Positions 7,216 to 14,100 of a stretch of DNA of 15,914 bases are shown here, piece by piece (within the stretch, counting starts at the first letter, position 1; each line of letters opens with the position of its first letter). The DNA comes from Myxococcales bacterium (GTDB lineage: Bacteria > Myxococcota > Bradymonadia > UBA7976 > UBA1532): NCBI GenBank assembly GCA_020430675.1, contig JAGQJJ010000016.1, positions 1-15,914 of the forward strand. The letters are read 5' to 3'. The notes under the pieces are model-generated. The model ran no database searches. It was not told the origin of the DNA and saw only the letters and a list, made by a program, of their open reading frames with translations. The translations under genes were made by a program, and so were the position numbers.

Positions 7216-8142
7216 TCAGGCGGCCGGTGCTGGCCGTTTGCGCTGGCGGTAGAGCAGCACGCCGGCGATCGCGATCATGCACAGGCTGATGAACTGTGAG
7301 GTCGAGAGGAAGGCGGCCGAGCCTTCGGGCAGGCCGAGCAGGCCGTTGACCGACTCGCTGACCACCTTCACCACATAGCCGCGCTCGACATCATCGCCGC
7401 GGAACAGCTCGACCGTCGCTCGCGCCATCGGGTAGAGGAACATCCACCAGACGAAGACCTGGCCATGCCAGCGTTTTCTCCGGCGAATCCAGATCAGGAA
7501 CGAGAACAGCAGCAGGCCGTACAGGCTGTCGTAGAGCTGCGTCGGGTGCACCGAATGCGCGTGCTCGGCGCCCGCGGTGATGATGCCCTCTTTGAGTTGC
7601 TGCACGTAGACCATCGAGCGCGCGGGGAACTCGATGCCCCAAGGCGCGTCGGTCGGCCGGCCCCAGCAGCAGCCGGCGGCGAGGCAGCCGAGGCGGCCGA
7701 AGAACTGCCCGAGCGCCAATGAGGGGATGATCACGTCGGCCATGGGCAGAAACGGCAGCTTCTCGCGCCGCATGAACCAGATGATGGTCAGGATGGTGAG
7801 GATGACCCCGCCGTAGAAGACGAGGCCTCCGTTCCAGAAGCGCAGGAGCCGCGTGCAGTCGGGCTCGGTGATCGCGGCTTCGGGGAACAGCGCGTTGAAG
7901 TGGTCCACGTCGACGCACGGGTAGTAGTACTGCTCCCAGTTGACGACGATGAACGCGATGCGCGAGCCGACGAGGCCGCTGACCAGAATCCACCAGCACA
8001 GATCGAGGCTCAGGTCGCGGTCGTAGCCGACGCGCTCGCCGTGGCGCACCATGAGCCAGATGCCGATGACAAAGCCCAGCGCCATCATCACCGCGTAGAG
8101 GTGGATGGGGTAGCCGAACAGCTCGGTCAGCACCGGATGCAT
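7216..8142 (-). CDS. lgt: Prolipoprotein diacylglyceryl transferase, second copy
   Basis: A 308-residue inner-membrane enzyme that transfers diacylglycerol from phosphatidylglycerol to the lipobox cysteine of prolipoproteins. The ATG at 8142 overlaps the upstream lgt stop as TGATG, so the two are probably translationally coupled. The frame is open further upstream, but that part belongs to the previous gene. About seven membrane helices are visible. Family motifs: FWNGGLVFYGG at 102-112, GRLGCLAAGCCWG at 149-161 (R150 equals the essential R143 of E. coli), VHPTQLYDSL at 198-207, and YPMARATVELFRGDD at 237-251, with Y237, R241 and E245 matching Y235, R239 and E243. C76 and C96 flank the first periplasmic loop and could form a disulfide. 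All expected catalytic elements are present, so this copy is the likelier canonical enzyme. Confidence 0.93.
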   Translation of the reverse strand: MHPVLTELFGYPIHLYAVMMALGFVIGIWLMVRHGERVGYDRDLSLDLCWWILVSGLVGSRIAFIVVNWEQYYYPCVDVDHFNALFPEAAITEPDCTRLLRFWNGGLVFYGGVILTILTIIWFMRREKLPFLPMADVIIPSLALGQFFGRLGCLAAGCCWGRPTDAPWGIEFPARSMVYVQQLKEGIITAGAEHAHSVHPTQLYDSLYGLLLFSFLIWIRRRKRWHGQVFVWWMFLYPMARATVELFRGDDVERGYVVKVVSESVNGLLGLPEGSAAFLSTSQFISLCMIAIAGVLLYRQRKRPAPAA

Positions 8143-9179
8143 CAGCTCGCCTCCGTCGGCGGCGCCGCGCGGCGCTTCCACCAGAGCCAGCCGGCCCAGG
8201 CGACCAGCGGCAGCGCCAGGATCTGGCTCGTGGAGAGCAGGTCGCCGAACCACAGGCCGCGGTCATCGGCGCGGAAGAACTCGATGATGAAGCGCCCCAC
8301 GCCATAGAGCACGATGAACTCGAAGAAGGCCTTGCCCGCGTAGCCGGGGTGCCGCCGCCGATAGAAGTAGATCCAGAGGAAGATGCCCAGCGCGAGCAGC
8401 GCCGACCAGATCTGGGTGGCGTAGACCGGCAGGCTCAAATCGGCGCCGGGCGAGAGCAGGCCGTGTTTGGCGTGGTCGAGGAAAGCCGGGCGCCCGAAGG
8501 CGCAGGCCATGCCATCGGGCGTGTTGATGCGCAGATAATGCGGTGGACAGGTCGCGTCAGGCCCGAGGCGCGCCAGATAACCGCCAAAGCGCAGTGACAG
8601 CGGACCATCATGCTGCGCGCCGTAGCAGCAGCCGCTGAGAAAGCAGCCCATGCGGCCGAAGATCAGGCCGAAGGGGATGCCAAACGCGGCCAGGTCGGCG
8701 ACCTTCCAGAACGACATCTTGCGGCGGCGGATGAACCAGATGCCGACCGGCAGGCAGGCGATGAAGCCGCCGAGGAACGCGAGCCCGCCCTGCCAGAAGG
8801 CGAGCGCGGCGAGGCAATCCTTGGCCGGATGGCAGCGGCCGTTGATCGGATGGCAGAGCGCGCCGGCGTCCGCCGCCACGCAGGCGGCGTCCGAGTCGCA
8901 CTTCACGTGGATGAAGCTCGGCACGTCGACTTTCAGGGGATCGGTGCACAAGTGCACGTAATCCCAGAAGTATCCGTCGGCGAGCACATGCAGCAGGCGC
9001 GAGCCGATGAGGCCGGCGAAGAGCATGTACAGGCCCAGGTCGAGCATGTCATCGCGGTCGACGCCGACCTTCTTGGCCTGGCGCAAGGCCAGGACAAGGG
9101 CGATGGCATAGCCGACCGTCAGCAGCGTGAAATAGCTCGGGAACTCGATGCCCCCGATTTCGAAGAGGATCGGACGCAA
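8142..9179 (-). CDS. lgt: Prolipoprotein diacylglyceryl transferase paralogue with Cys-rich periplasmic insertion
   Basis: A 345-residue Lgt-family protein. The start is a TTG at 9179, 3 nt after the lspA stop. The translated beginning (MRPILFEIGGIEFPSYFTLL) fits the family N-terminus, and no ATG lies nearby. Shared elements: FWQGGLAFLGG at 128-138, GRMGCFLSGCCYG at 175-187 (R176 equals E. coli R143), and YGVGRFIIEFFRADD at 292-306 with Y292, R296 and E300. Differences: Leu136 stands where E. coli has H103 and the second copy has Tyr; the HPTQLY motif is replaced by PVYATQIW at 251-258; and the first periplasmic loop (73-125) is enlarged with six cysteines at 78, 94, 100, 109, 116 and 122. 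C78 and C122 align with the Cys pair of the second copy; the inner four are extra. A second periplasmic stretch (about 200-250) is also long. It may have altered substrate preference or reduced activity (inference). Confidence 0.88.
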   Translation of the reverse strand: MRPILFEIGGIEFPSYFTLLTVGYAIALVLALRQAKKVGVDRDDMLDLGLYMLFAGLIGSRLLHVLADGYFWDYVHLCTDPLKVDVPSFIHVKCDSDAACVAADAGALCHPINGRCHPAKDCLAALAFWQGGLAFLGGFIACLPVGIWFIRRRKMSFWKVADLAAFGIPFGLIFGRMGCFLSGCCYGAQHDGPLSLRFGGYLARLGPDATCPPHYLRINTPDGMACAFGRPAFLDHAKHGLLSPGADLSLPVYATQIWSALLALGIFLWIYFYRRRHPGYAGKAFFEFIVLYGVGRFIIEFFRADDRGLWFGDLLSTSQILALPLVAWAGWLWWKRRAAPPTEAS

Positions 9180-9182
9180 GGC

Positions 9183-9728
9183 TCAGGTGGAGGCGGGGGC
9201 CTTCTCGGCCCGCTCGCCTCGGTGCAGGATCATGTCGATCAGCAACAGGCCCACGCCGACGCTGATGGCCACGTCGGCGATGTTGAAGGTGGGCCAATGC
9301 CAGTTCGACGGCGCGTAGTACCAGTCGATGAAGTCGATGACGTAGCCCAGGCGCACGCGGTCGATCAGGTTGCCGATGGCGCCGCCGAGGATGAGCGTCA
9401 GCGCGGTGCTGAGCGGCTGGTGGCCCCGGGCGCGGCGATAGAGCGCGATGATGAAGGCGATGGCGACCAGCCCGATGAGCACGAAGAAGGCGACGCGCCA
9501 GCCTTCGGGCAGATCGCGAAAGAGGCCCCAGGCCGCGCCCTTGTTGCCGGCGACCTTGAAGTTCCACCACGACTCGGTGACGGAGTAGACCTCGGAGCGA
9601 ATCCGGTGCGCGTCTTCGGGCAGATCGCCGTTGGGCACGACCAGCGCGTTGACCGCCCAGATCTTGGTGATCTGGTCGAACGCGATGGTCACGACCGAGC
9701 CGATGAGCAGGAGGAGGTAGCGTCGCAT
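9183..9728 (-). CDS. lspA: Lipoprotein signal peptidase II
   Basis: A 181-residue inner-membrane aspartyl protease that cuts the signal peptide of diacylglyceryl-modified prolipoproteins, the step after Lgt. The ATG at 9728 opens a membrane helix (residues 4-18) followed by DQITKIWA with D18. The catalytic pair is visible: GNLIDRVRLGYVIDFIDW at 119-136 (D123) and FNIADVAISVG at 148-158 (D152). The GNKGAAWG segment at 61-68 matches the conserved N.GAAWG motif. Four membrane helices are expected and seen. The loop at about 31-50 is somewhat longer than in E. coli LspA (164 residues). The neighbours are two lgt genes directly downstream, giving an lspA-lgt-lgt unit for lipoprotein maturation. 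Only a weak Shine-Dalgarno (AGGG close to the start) is visible. Confidence 0.95.
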   Translation of the reverse strand: MRRYLLLLIGSVVTIAFDQITKIWAVNALVVPNGDLPEDAHRIRSEVYSVTESWWNFKVAGNKGAAWGLFRDLPEGWRVAFFVLIGLVAIAFIIALYRRARGHQPLSTALTLILGGAIGNLIDRVRLGYVIDFIDWYYAPSNWHWPTFNIADVAISVGVGLLLIDMILHRGERAEKAPAST

Positions 9729-9762
9729 CGCCCTGTCGCCGCCGTTCGAGCCGTTGAAAGAC

Positions 9763-9789
9763 CCGGCACTTTAGCCCAAAAAGTGCCGG
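9763..9789 (-). terminator. 10-bp stem hairpin between the exported-protein gene and lspA
   Basis: CCGGCACTTT (9763-9772) is perfectly complementary to AAAGTGCCGG (9780-9789) with a 7-nt loop. It lies 61 nt after the stop of the exported-protein gene and 34 nt before the lspA start on the same strand. It is the strongest inverted repeat I found in an intergenic region. Neither strand has a proper U-run after the stem, so it may be a weak terminator or a structured leader of lspA. Confidence 0.45.
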
Positions 9790-9850
9790 CGTGCATCAGC
9801 GAGGTGACTCGATCGCGCCGCAGGGTCGCCCGATGGGCCGCGCACCGCGG

Positions 9851-10642
9851 TCAGAAGTCGAAGCCGAGCCCCAAGACGCCGCGGTCGTCGCTGACGCCGA
9901 TGATGGGCCGCAGGTTGACCGGCTGGCCCGCCGGCGAGCGCCGCGCGACCGCGTCGCGGCTGGCGGTCGACTCGATGTCCTTGCGCAGCGAGTCGTTGTG
10001 CTCGGCGACCACCGAGCCCGACCAGATGGCGCCGATGGCGCTGGTGACCGCGTAGGTGGCGCCGAGGATGATCAAGCCGGTCTTGGCGCCATCGAAGTCC
10101 TCGCCGACCGTGGTGCGGGTGTAATCGCCCTTGGTGGCAAAATACGGCCGCATCTGCGGGTCGCGCGGGTCGATGTCGTTATTGTCGGTGCGCGGCTCTT
10201 TGGTCGGGTCGAACTCGACGTCGCCGTAGCCACACTCGGCCAGATCGACCCGGCCGGCGGTGTCGTGCAGACAGACCTCTTCGGAGGACTCGTCGAACAG
10301 CCCGGCGAGGTAGAGCGCGCCGACGCCGTAGCCGACCACCGAGAGCACGAAGGGCACCGTCGACTGCGCCTTCTTCTCGGCGTAGATCAGGCCCCAGCCG
10401 GCGCCGGGCACCATGCTCAGGCCGATGGCGGCGGGCATCGACCAGGCGTCCTTCTTGTATTCGATGTTCTGAAGCTCTTCGAGCGTCTCTTCGCGCTCGA
10501 GATCGGCGTCATCGACCTGCGCGAGCAGGATCGCCGGCGCGGGCGCGGCGAGCGGATCGACCGATGGCGCCGGCGCCGCCTGGGCGAGCGCGAGGCCGGG
10601 CAGCAGGGTGAGCGCGCTGAGCGCGACGACTGGACGGCGCAT
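9851..10642 (-). CDS. Exported protein of unknown function with hydrophobic segments
   Basis: 263 residues, not recognised as a named family. The ATG at 10642 follows a strong purine-rich site (GAGGAGGAA at 10652-10644). The frame runs far upstream, but that part shadows the Omp85 gene. Residues 1-20 are a signal peptide (ending LALAQ). A Pro/Ala-rich stretch (21-42) precedes an acidic helix (43-62). Hydrophobic, glycine-rich segments at about 69-89 and 94-115 (MPAAIGLSMVPGAGWGLIYA) resemble the small two-helix modules of DUF5683/P13-like envelope proteins. An acidic loop (116-185) has two cysteines (C124, C137), followed by another hydrophobic segment at 187-209. The C-terminus GVLGLGFDF ends in an aromatic residue, as outer-membrane proteins often do. 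The position after the TamB/Omp85 pair, with an 83-nt gap, suggests an envelope role. Confidence 0.7.
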   Translation of the reverse strand: MRRPVVALSALTLLPGLALAQAAPAPSVDPLAAPAPAILLAQVDDADLEREETLEELQNIEYKKDAWSMPAAIGLSMVPGAGWGLIYAEKKAQSTVPFVLSVVGYGVGALYLAGLFDESSEEVCLHDTAGRVDLAECGYGDVEFDPTKEPRTDNNDIDPRDPQMRPYFATKGDYTRTTVGEDFDGAKTGLIILGATYAVTSAIGAIWSGSVVAEHNDSLRKDIESTASRDAVARRSPAGQPVNLRPIIGVSDDRGVLGLGFDF

Positions 10643-10703
10643 GTTCCTCCTCGATCCCGCACGGATGCGAAGGCAGTTTACCCCTGGTTCCGGGCCCCGT
10701 CTA

Positions 10704-10720
10704 CCAGCAACACGTGCTGG
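10704..10720. repeat. Short inverted repeat between Omp85 gene and exported-protein gene
   Basis: CCAGCA (10704-10709) and TGCTGG (10715-10720) are perfect inverted copies around a 5-nt loop, starting 5 nt past the Omp85 stop at 10726-10728. The stem is short and no U-run follows, so a terminator role is weak. A protein-binding site is the other option. The rest of the 83-nt gap shows only the ribosome binding site of the next gene. Confidence 0.25.
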
Positions 10721-10725
10721 GAAGT

Positions 10726-13700
10726 TTAGAGCGTGTAGAAAATATTCAAATGAAAGCGCGGGGTTTGTTTGCTGAAGACCGTCTCGCGCAACGGGTAGGC
10801 CAGGTCGAGGCGCAGCGGGATCTGGCCGGTGATGAGCCAGCGCAGGCCCACACCGGCGCTCGGGAAGAGGCGATCGGTGTCCATCGCGCTCCAGCCCGGG
10901 GCGACGGCGCCGATGTCGGTGAACAGGGCCCACCAGAAGTCTTCGAGGATGAACGTGGGGAAGCGCGCTTCGAGGCCGAGCAGCATCATCGCCTTGCCGC
11001 CGATGGTGCGGGGCGCGACCAGATTGTCGGCGGCGTCGATGCCCGGCGGCAGCACGTCGCCGCACAGGCCGAAGGGGTCGTTGTCGTCGTCGCGGCCCTG
11101 GCAGGCTTCGATCGAGGCGTCGGCGTAACCGCGCACGGGCAGGGTGACGCCGTCGCCGCCGGCCTTGAAGTAGAAGCCGGACTTCAGATCGTCTTCGGCC
11201 TCGTCGCTCTGCACCGCGCCCAGGCGCAGCGAGGGCACGATGATCAGGCGTTTCTTGAGGAAGGACTCGACCCACTGCGCGGTGAGCGTCTCTTTGAACG
11301 ACGGCGCCAGCTCGAAGACGCCCAGGTCGGCGAAGCGGTTGAACAGCACCTCGGCCGAGGCGGTGAGCAGCCAGCCGCGGGTGGGGTGCAGCGGGTTGTC
11401 GCGGCGGTCCCAGGTGATGGCCGGCTCGAGCGTGACCGATTGCGTCGGGTCGCCAAAGAGCGGGCGCTGGTCGCCGGTGAGGCCGCGGCGGCGCTCCCAG
11501 CGGTACTCGGTGACCAGCGTGGCGCGCAGGCCGCTGCCCCAGGTGTTGGGGTACGAGAGGTTGAAGAAGTCGTAGCCGATGGTGGGCTTGACGTTGACCG
11601 CCAGCTCGACGGCGTCGCGCTGGCTGGTGCGGCCGTGTTTGAAGGTGGTGGCCAATGACAGATCGAGGCGCGTGCCAAAGAGGCGGCGGTCCTTGAAGTA
11701 CGGGCCGACCTCCCAGACCGCGTCGTCGCCGTCGTACTCGCCGGGCGAGTCGATGCGGTTGTCGTGGTCGAGGCGCAGGCCCAGCTCGAAGGCGCGGCCG
11801 AGGAAGTTGCGGTCGCGCACGCTGAGGCCGAGCGAGTAGAGGACCGGCAGGTCTTCTTCGAGCGGGGTGGAGTCGATGCGCAGACCGGCGAAGACGTCGA
11901 GCAGGCGGTAGGTGCCCTCTTCGACGGTGACCAGCACCGCGGCTTCGCGCCGGTCGAGGCGGGTGTCGGCGCGGCTGGCGTCGGCGATGGTCTCGACGTT
12001 GACCGCGTCGAAGATGCCCAGCGAACGCAGGTTGGCCTGGCTGAGGAACAGTTCGTCGGTGCCCAGCGGGCCGCCGTCGACCAGCAGCAGCTCGTTTTGC
12101 AGGATATGCGGCTCGGTGCGCAGGTTGCCGCGCAGCAGCACGCCGTCGACCAGCGTGCGCGGGCCGGGGTCGGTCTCGAAGCGCACCGCGTCGAGGTGCA
12201 CGCCATAGAGCTGGGCTTCGGTGCAGTCTTCTTTGCGGGCGACGCCGGCGTCACTGCCGAGGCAGACCGGGTCGATGCGGGCTTCGAGGTAGCCTTCCTG
12301 GTGGAAGTAGCGCAGCAGAAAGCCGCGCACGGCGTCGAGCTTGCGCTGGTTGAGGCCGGTGCGCTGCCAGCGGCCCAGCTCGTCGACAAAGCCCAGCTCG
12401 GCGAGCAGTTCGAAGGCCTCGTCGCGCATCTGGTCGTCCATGCCGGCAAGCAGCGGGTCGATGGCGAGGCGGCCGACGGTGGTCTGCTCGCCTTCTGACA
12501 GCTCGATGCGCAGCACCACGAGGCGGGGGTCTTCGTCGGGGATGACCACAAAGCACGTATGGGCCAGCGGGTCGGCCGTCCAGACGTCGAAGCGGCCGCG
12601 GAAAAGGGCCGGGTCCATCGCCGGGCCGGCTTCGTCTGCGGCCTGCTCGCGCACGATGCGCATCGTGTTCCACTCGCGCACGTCCTGGCGGGCGTCGGCG
12701 CAGCGGAAGCGCATGCCGGGCATGCCGTTCTCGCGGTACAGGTCGCGAACGGCGAGCAGGTCATTGGTGACGCGCTGGTCCTGCAACACGCCGGCCGAGG
12801 TGCCAAACGCGCTGAGCACGCCGTCTTCGGCGACGCCTTTGGTCTCCATCACCTGGAAGATGCGCGGGTCGGCGAGGCGGCGGTTGCCGATCAGCTCGAC
12901 GCGGCGCACGTAGACCTGCGGGCCCTCCTTGATGTGGAAGATGACCTCGCCCTGGCCACGCTTGCCAGCGGGGCCGCGGATGCGCTCGGGCTCGACCTGC
13001 ACGTAGTAGCGCGCGATCGACTGGTAGGCGGCGATGATGGCGAGGCGCGTCTCTTCGATCTCGGTCTCGTCGATGGCGCCGTTGACCCCGAAGGTCAGCA
13101 CTTCCGTGAGATCCTCGTCGTCGAGGCTGCGGTTGCCGTCGAAGCGCACCGTGAGCTTCGGGCCCTCGACGATGCGCACCCGCGGGTAGACCTTGCTGTC
13201 GCGCACGGCGACCTGCGGTTCGAGGCGCACGCGGGCGGTGTAATAGCCCTCTTCGCGGTAGCGGCGCTCGACCTCGCGCAGCTCTTCTTTGAGCTCGCGG
13301 CGCGCGTAGCGGCCCACGCCGAAGAGGCCGAAGAAGTCACGCCAGAAGTCGACGCGCTCGCCGGTGCTGAGGGGTTCGACGACCTTCCAATACGGGAACG
13401 CCTCGTTGCCGCGCACGAGCACCTGGCCCATCTCGGGCTGGCGGCCTTCGTGCACACGGACGGTGACCCGCACCTGCTTGTGGCCGCGGCCGTGGTACTC
13501 GGGCAGGAGCTCGACGCGCGTGCCGACGAAGCCCTGCTGGGCGTACAGCGAGCTGACCCGCTCGCACCAGGTGTCGATGAGCGCGGCGTCGCCCGGGGCG
13601 AAGCGGCCGTCGAGGCCCAGGGGCGGGAAGCTGCCGCCCTTGCGCAGCGGCAGGCGCTTGCGAATCTCGGAGGCGAACTGGCGCGGGTAGAGGCGGCTCT

Positions 13701-14100
13701 CGAAGTCGGCGTACTCGATGTCGAGGTCGGTGATGACCACCTGGCCGACGCCGCTGAAGACGAGGCGCACGCCGTCGCCGTCGGGCGCGGCGGTGGGCTC
13801 GATACTGCGGAAGAAGCCGGTGCGCATCAGCTTCGACCAGCCGTCGGCGAGCTGGTCGGGCGCAAACTGGGCGCCGATGTCGAGGCCGGTCAGATCGATG
13901 AGCACCGCGCGTTGCGGGCCGCTGCACACGGGGATGTCGCACTCGATGTCGACGTTGTTGACCGTGCGGCCGGCCCAGGGGGCGAAGAGCCGCGCCAATC
14001 CGGCCCGCCGCGCTTGCAGATCGCCGCCCGACGGGGTCTGCGCCGCCGCGAGGGCGGCCGCAAGCAGGACGGCGGACACGGGCAGCAGGCGACGCATCAT
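10726..14100 (-). CDS. Omp85-family outer-membrane protein (TamA/BamA type) with about seven POTRA-like units
   Basis: 1124 residues. The first ATG (14100) overlaps the TamB-like stop as TGATG; the second ATG (14097) has better spacing (6 nt) from AGGA at 14107-14104. Residues 1-20 are a signal peptide. Repeating POTRA-like units lie at about 46-118, 120-219, 223-313, 314-393, 394-537 (with a long insertion), 538-650 and 645-728, several ending in the usual 'V.EG' (VRVHEG, RIVEG, HIKEG, TVEEG). The barrel runs from about 730 to 1124 with TWDRRDNPLHPTRG at 896-909 and the loop-6 motif VRGY at 989-992. BamA normally has five POTRAs and TamA three. Nine cysteines occur, eight in close pairs (54/59, 467/516, 613/626, 1000/1013). 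With TamB upstream it is probably TamA-like, inserting or exporting outer-membrane components. Confidence 0.9.
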   Translation of the reverse strand: MMRRLLPVSAVLLAAALAAAQTPSGGDLQARRAGLARLFAPWAGRTVNNVDIECDIPVCSGPQRAVLIDLTGLDIGAQFAPDQLADGWSKLMRTGFFRSIEPTAAPDGDGVRLVFSGVGQVVITDLDIEYADFESRLYPRQFASEIRKRLPLRKGGSFPPLGLDGRFAPGDAALIDTWCERVSSLYAQQGFVGTRVELLPEYHGRGHKQVRVTVRVHEGRQPEMGQVLVRGNEAFPYWKVVEPLSTGERVDFWRDFFGLFGVGRYARRELKEELREVERRYREEGYYTARVRLEPQVAVRDSKVYPRVRIVEGPKLTVRFDGNRSLDDEDLTEVLTFGVNGAIDETEIEETRLAIIAAYQSIARYYVQVEPERIRGPAGKRGQGEVIFHIKEGPQVYVRRVELIGNRRLADPRIFQVMETKGVAEDGVLSAFGTSAGVLQDQRVTNDLLAVRDLYRENGMPGMRFRCADARQDVREWNTMRIVREQAADEAGPAMDPALFRGRFDVWTADPLAHTCFVVIPDEDPRLVVLRIELSEGEQTTVGRLAIDPLLAGMDDQMRDEAFELLAELGFVDELGRWQRTGLNQRKLDAVRGFLLRYFHQEGYLEARIDPVCLGSDAGVARKEDCTEAQLYGVHLDAVRFETDPGPRTLVDGVLLRGNLRTEPHILQNELLLVDGGPLGTDELFLSQANLRSLGIFDAVNVETIADASRADTRLDRREAAVLVTVEEGTYRLLDVFAGLRIDSTPLEEDLPVLYSLGLSVRDRNFLGRAFELGLRLDHDNRIDSPGEYDGDDAVWEVGPYFKDRRLFGTRLDLSLATTFKHGRTSQRDAVELAVNVKPTIGYDFFNLSYPNTWGSGLRATLVTEYRWERRRGLTGDQRPLFGDPTQSVTLEPAITWDRRDNPLHPTRGWLLTASAEVLFNRFADLGVFELAPSFKETLTAQWVESFLKKRLIIVPSLRLGAVQSDEAEDDLKSGFYFKAGGDGVTLPVRGYADASIEACQGRDDDNDPFGLCGDVLPPGIDAADNLVAPRTIGGKAMMLLGLEARFPTFILEDFWWALFTDIGAVAPGWSAMDTDRLFPSAGVGLRWLITGQIPLRLDLAYPLRETVFSKQTPRFHLNIFYTL

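Noticed and set aside
7213..7240. Possible bidirectional terminator between the convergent AAA_28 and lgt genes
   Set aside because: The stops are 3 nt apart, and the only nearby hairpin (CGGCC / GGCCG at 7221-7236) is 5 bp long, lies inside the lgt coding region and is followed by just three T.
8610..10055. 481-codon plus-strand open frame across lspA and lgt
   Set aside because: It lies opposite two well-conserved minus-strand genes and crosses their intergenic hairpin. Its product is biased in composition with no domain.
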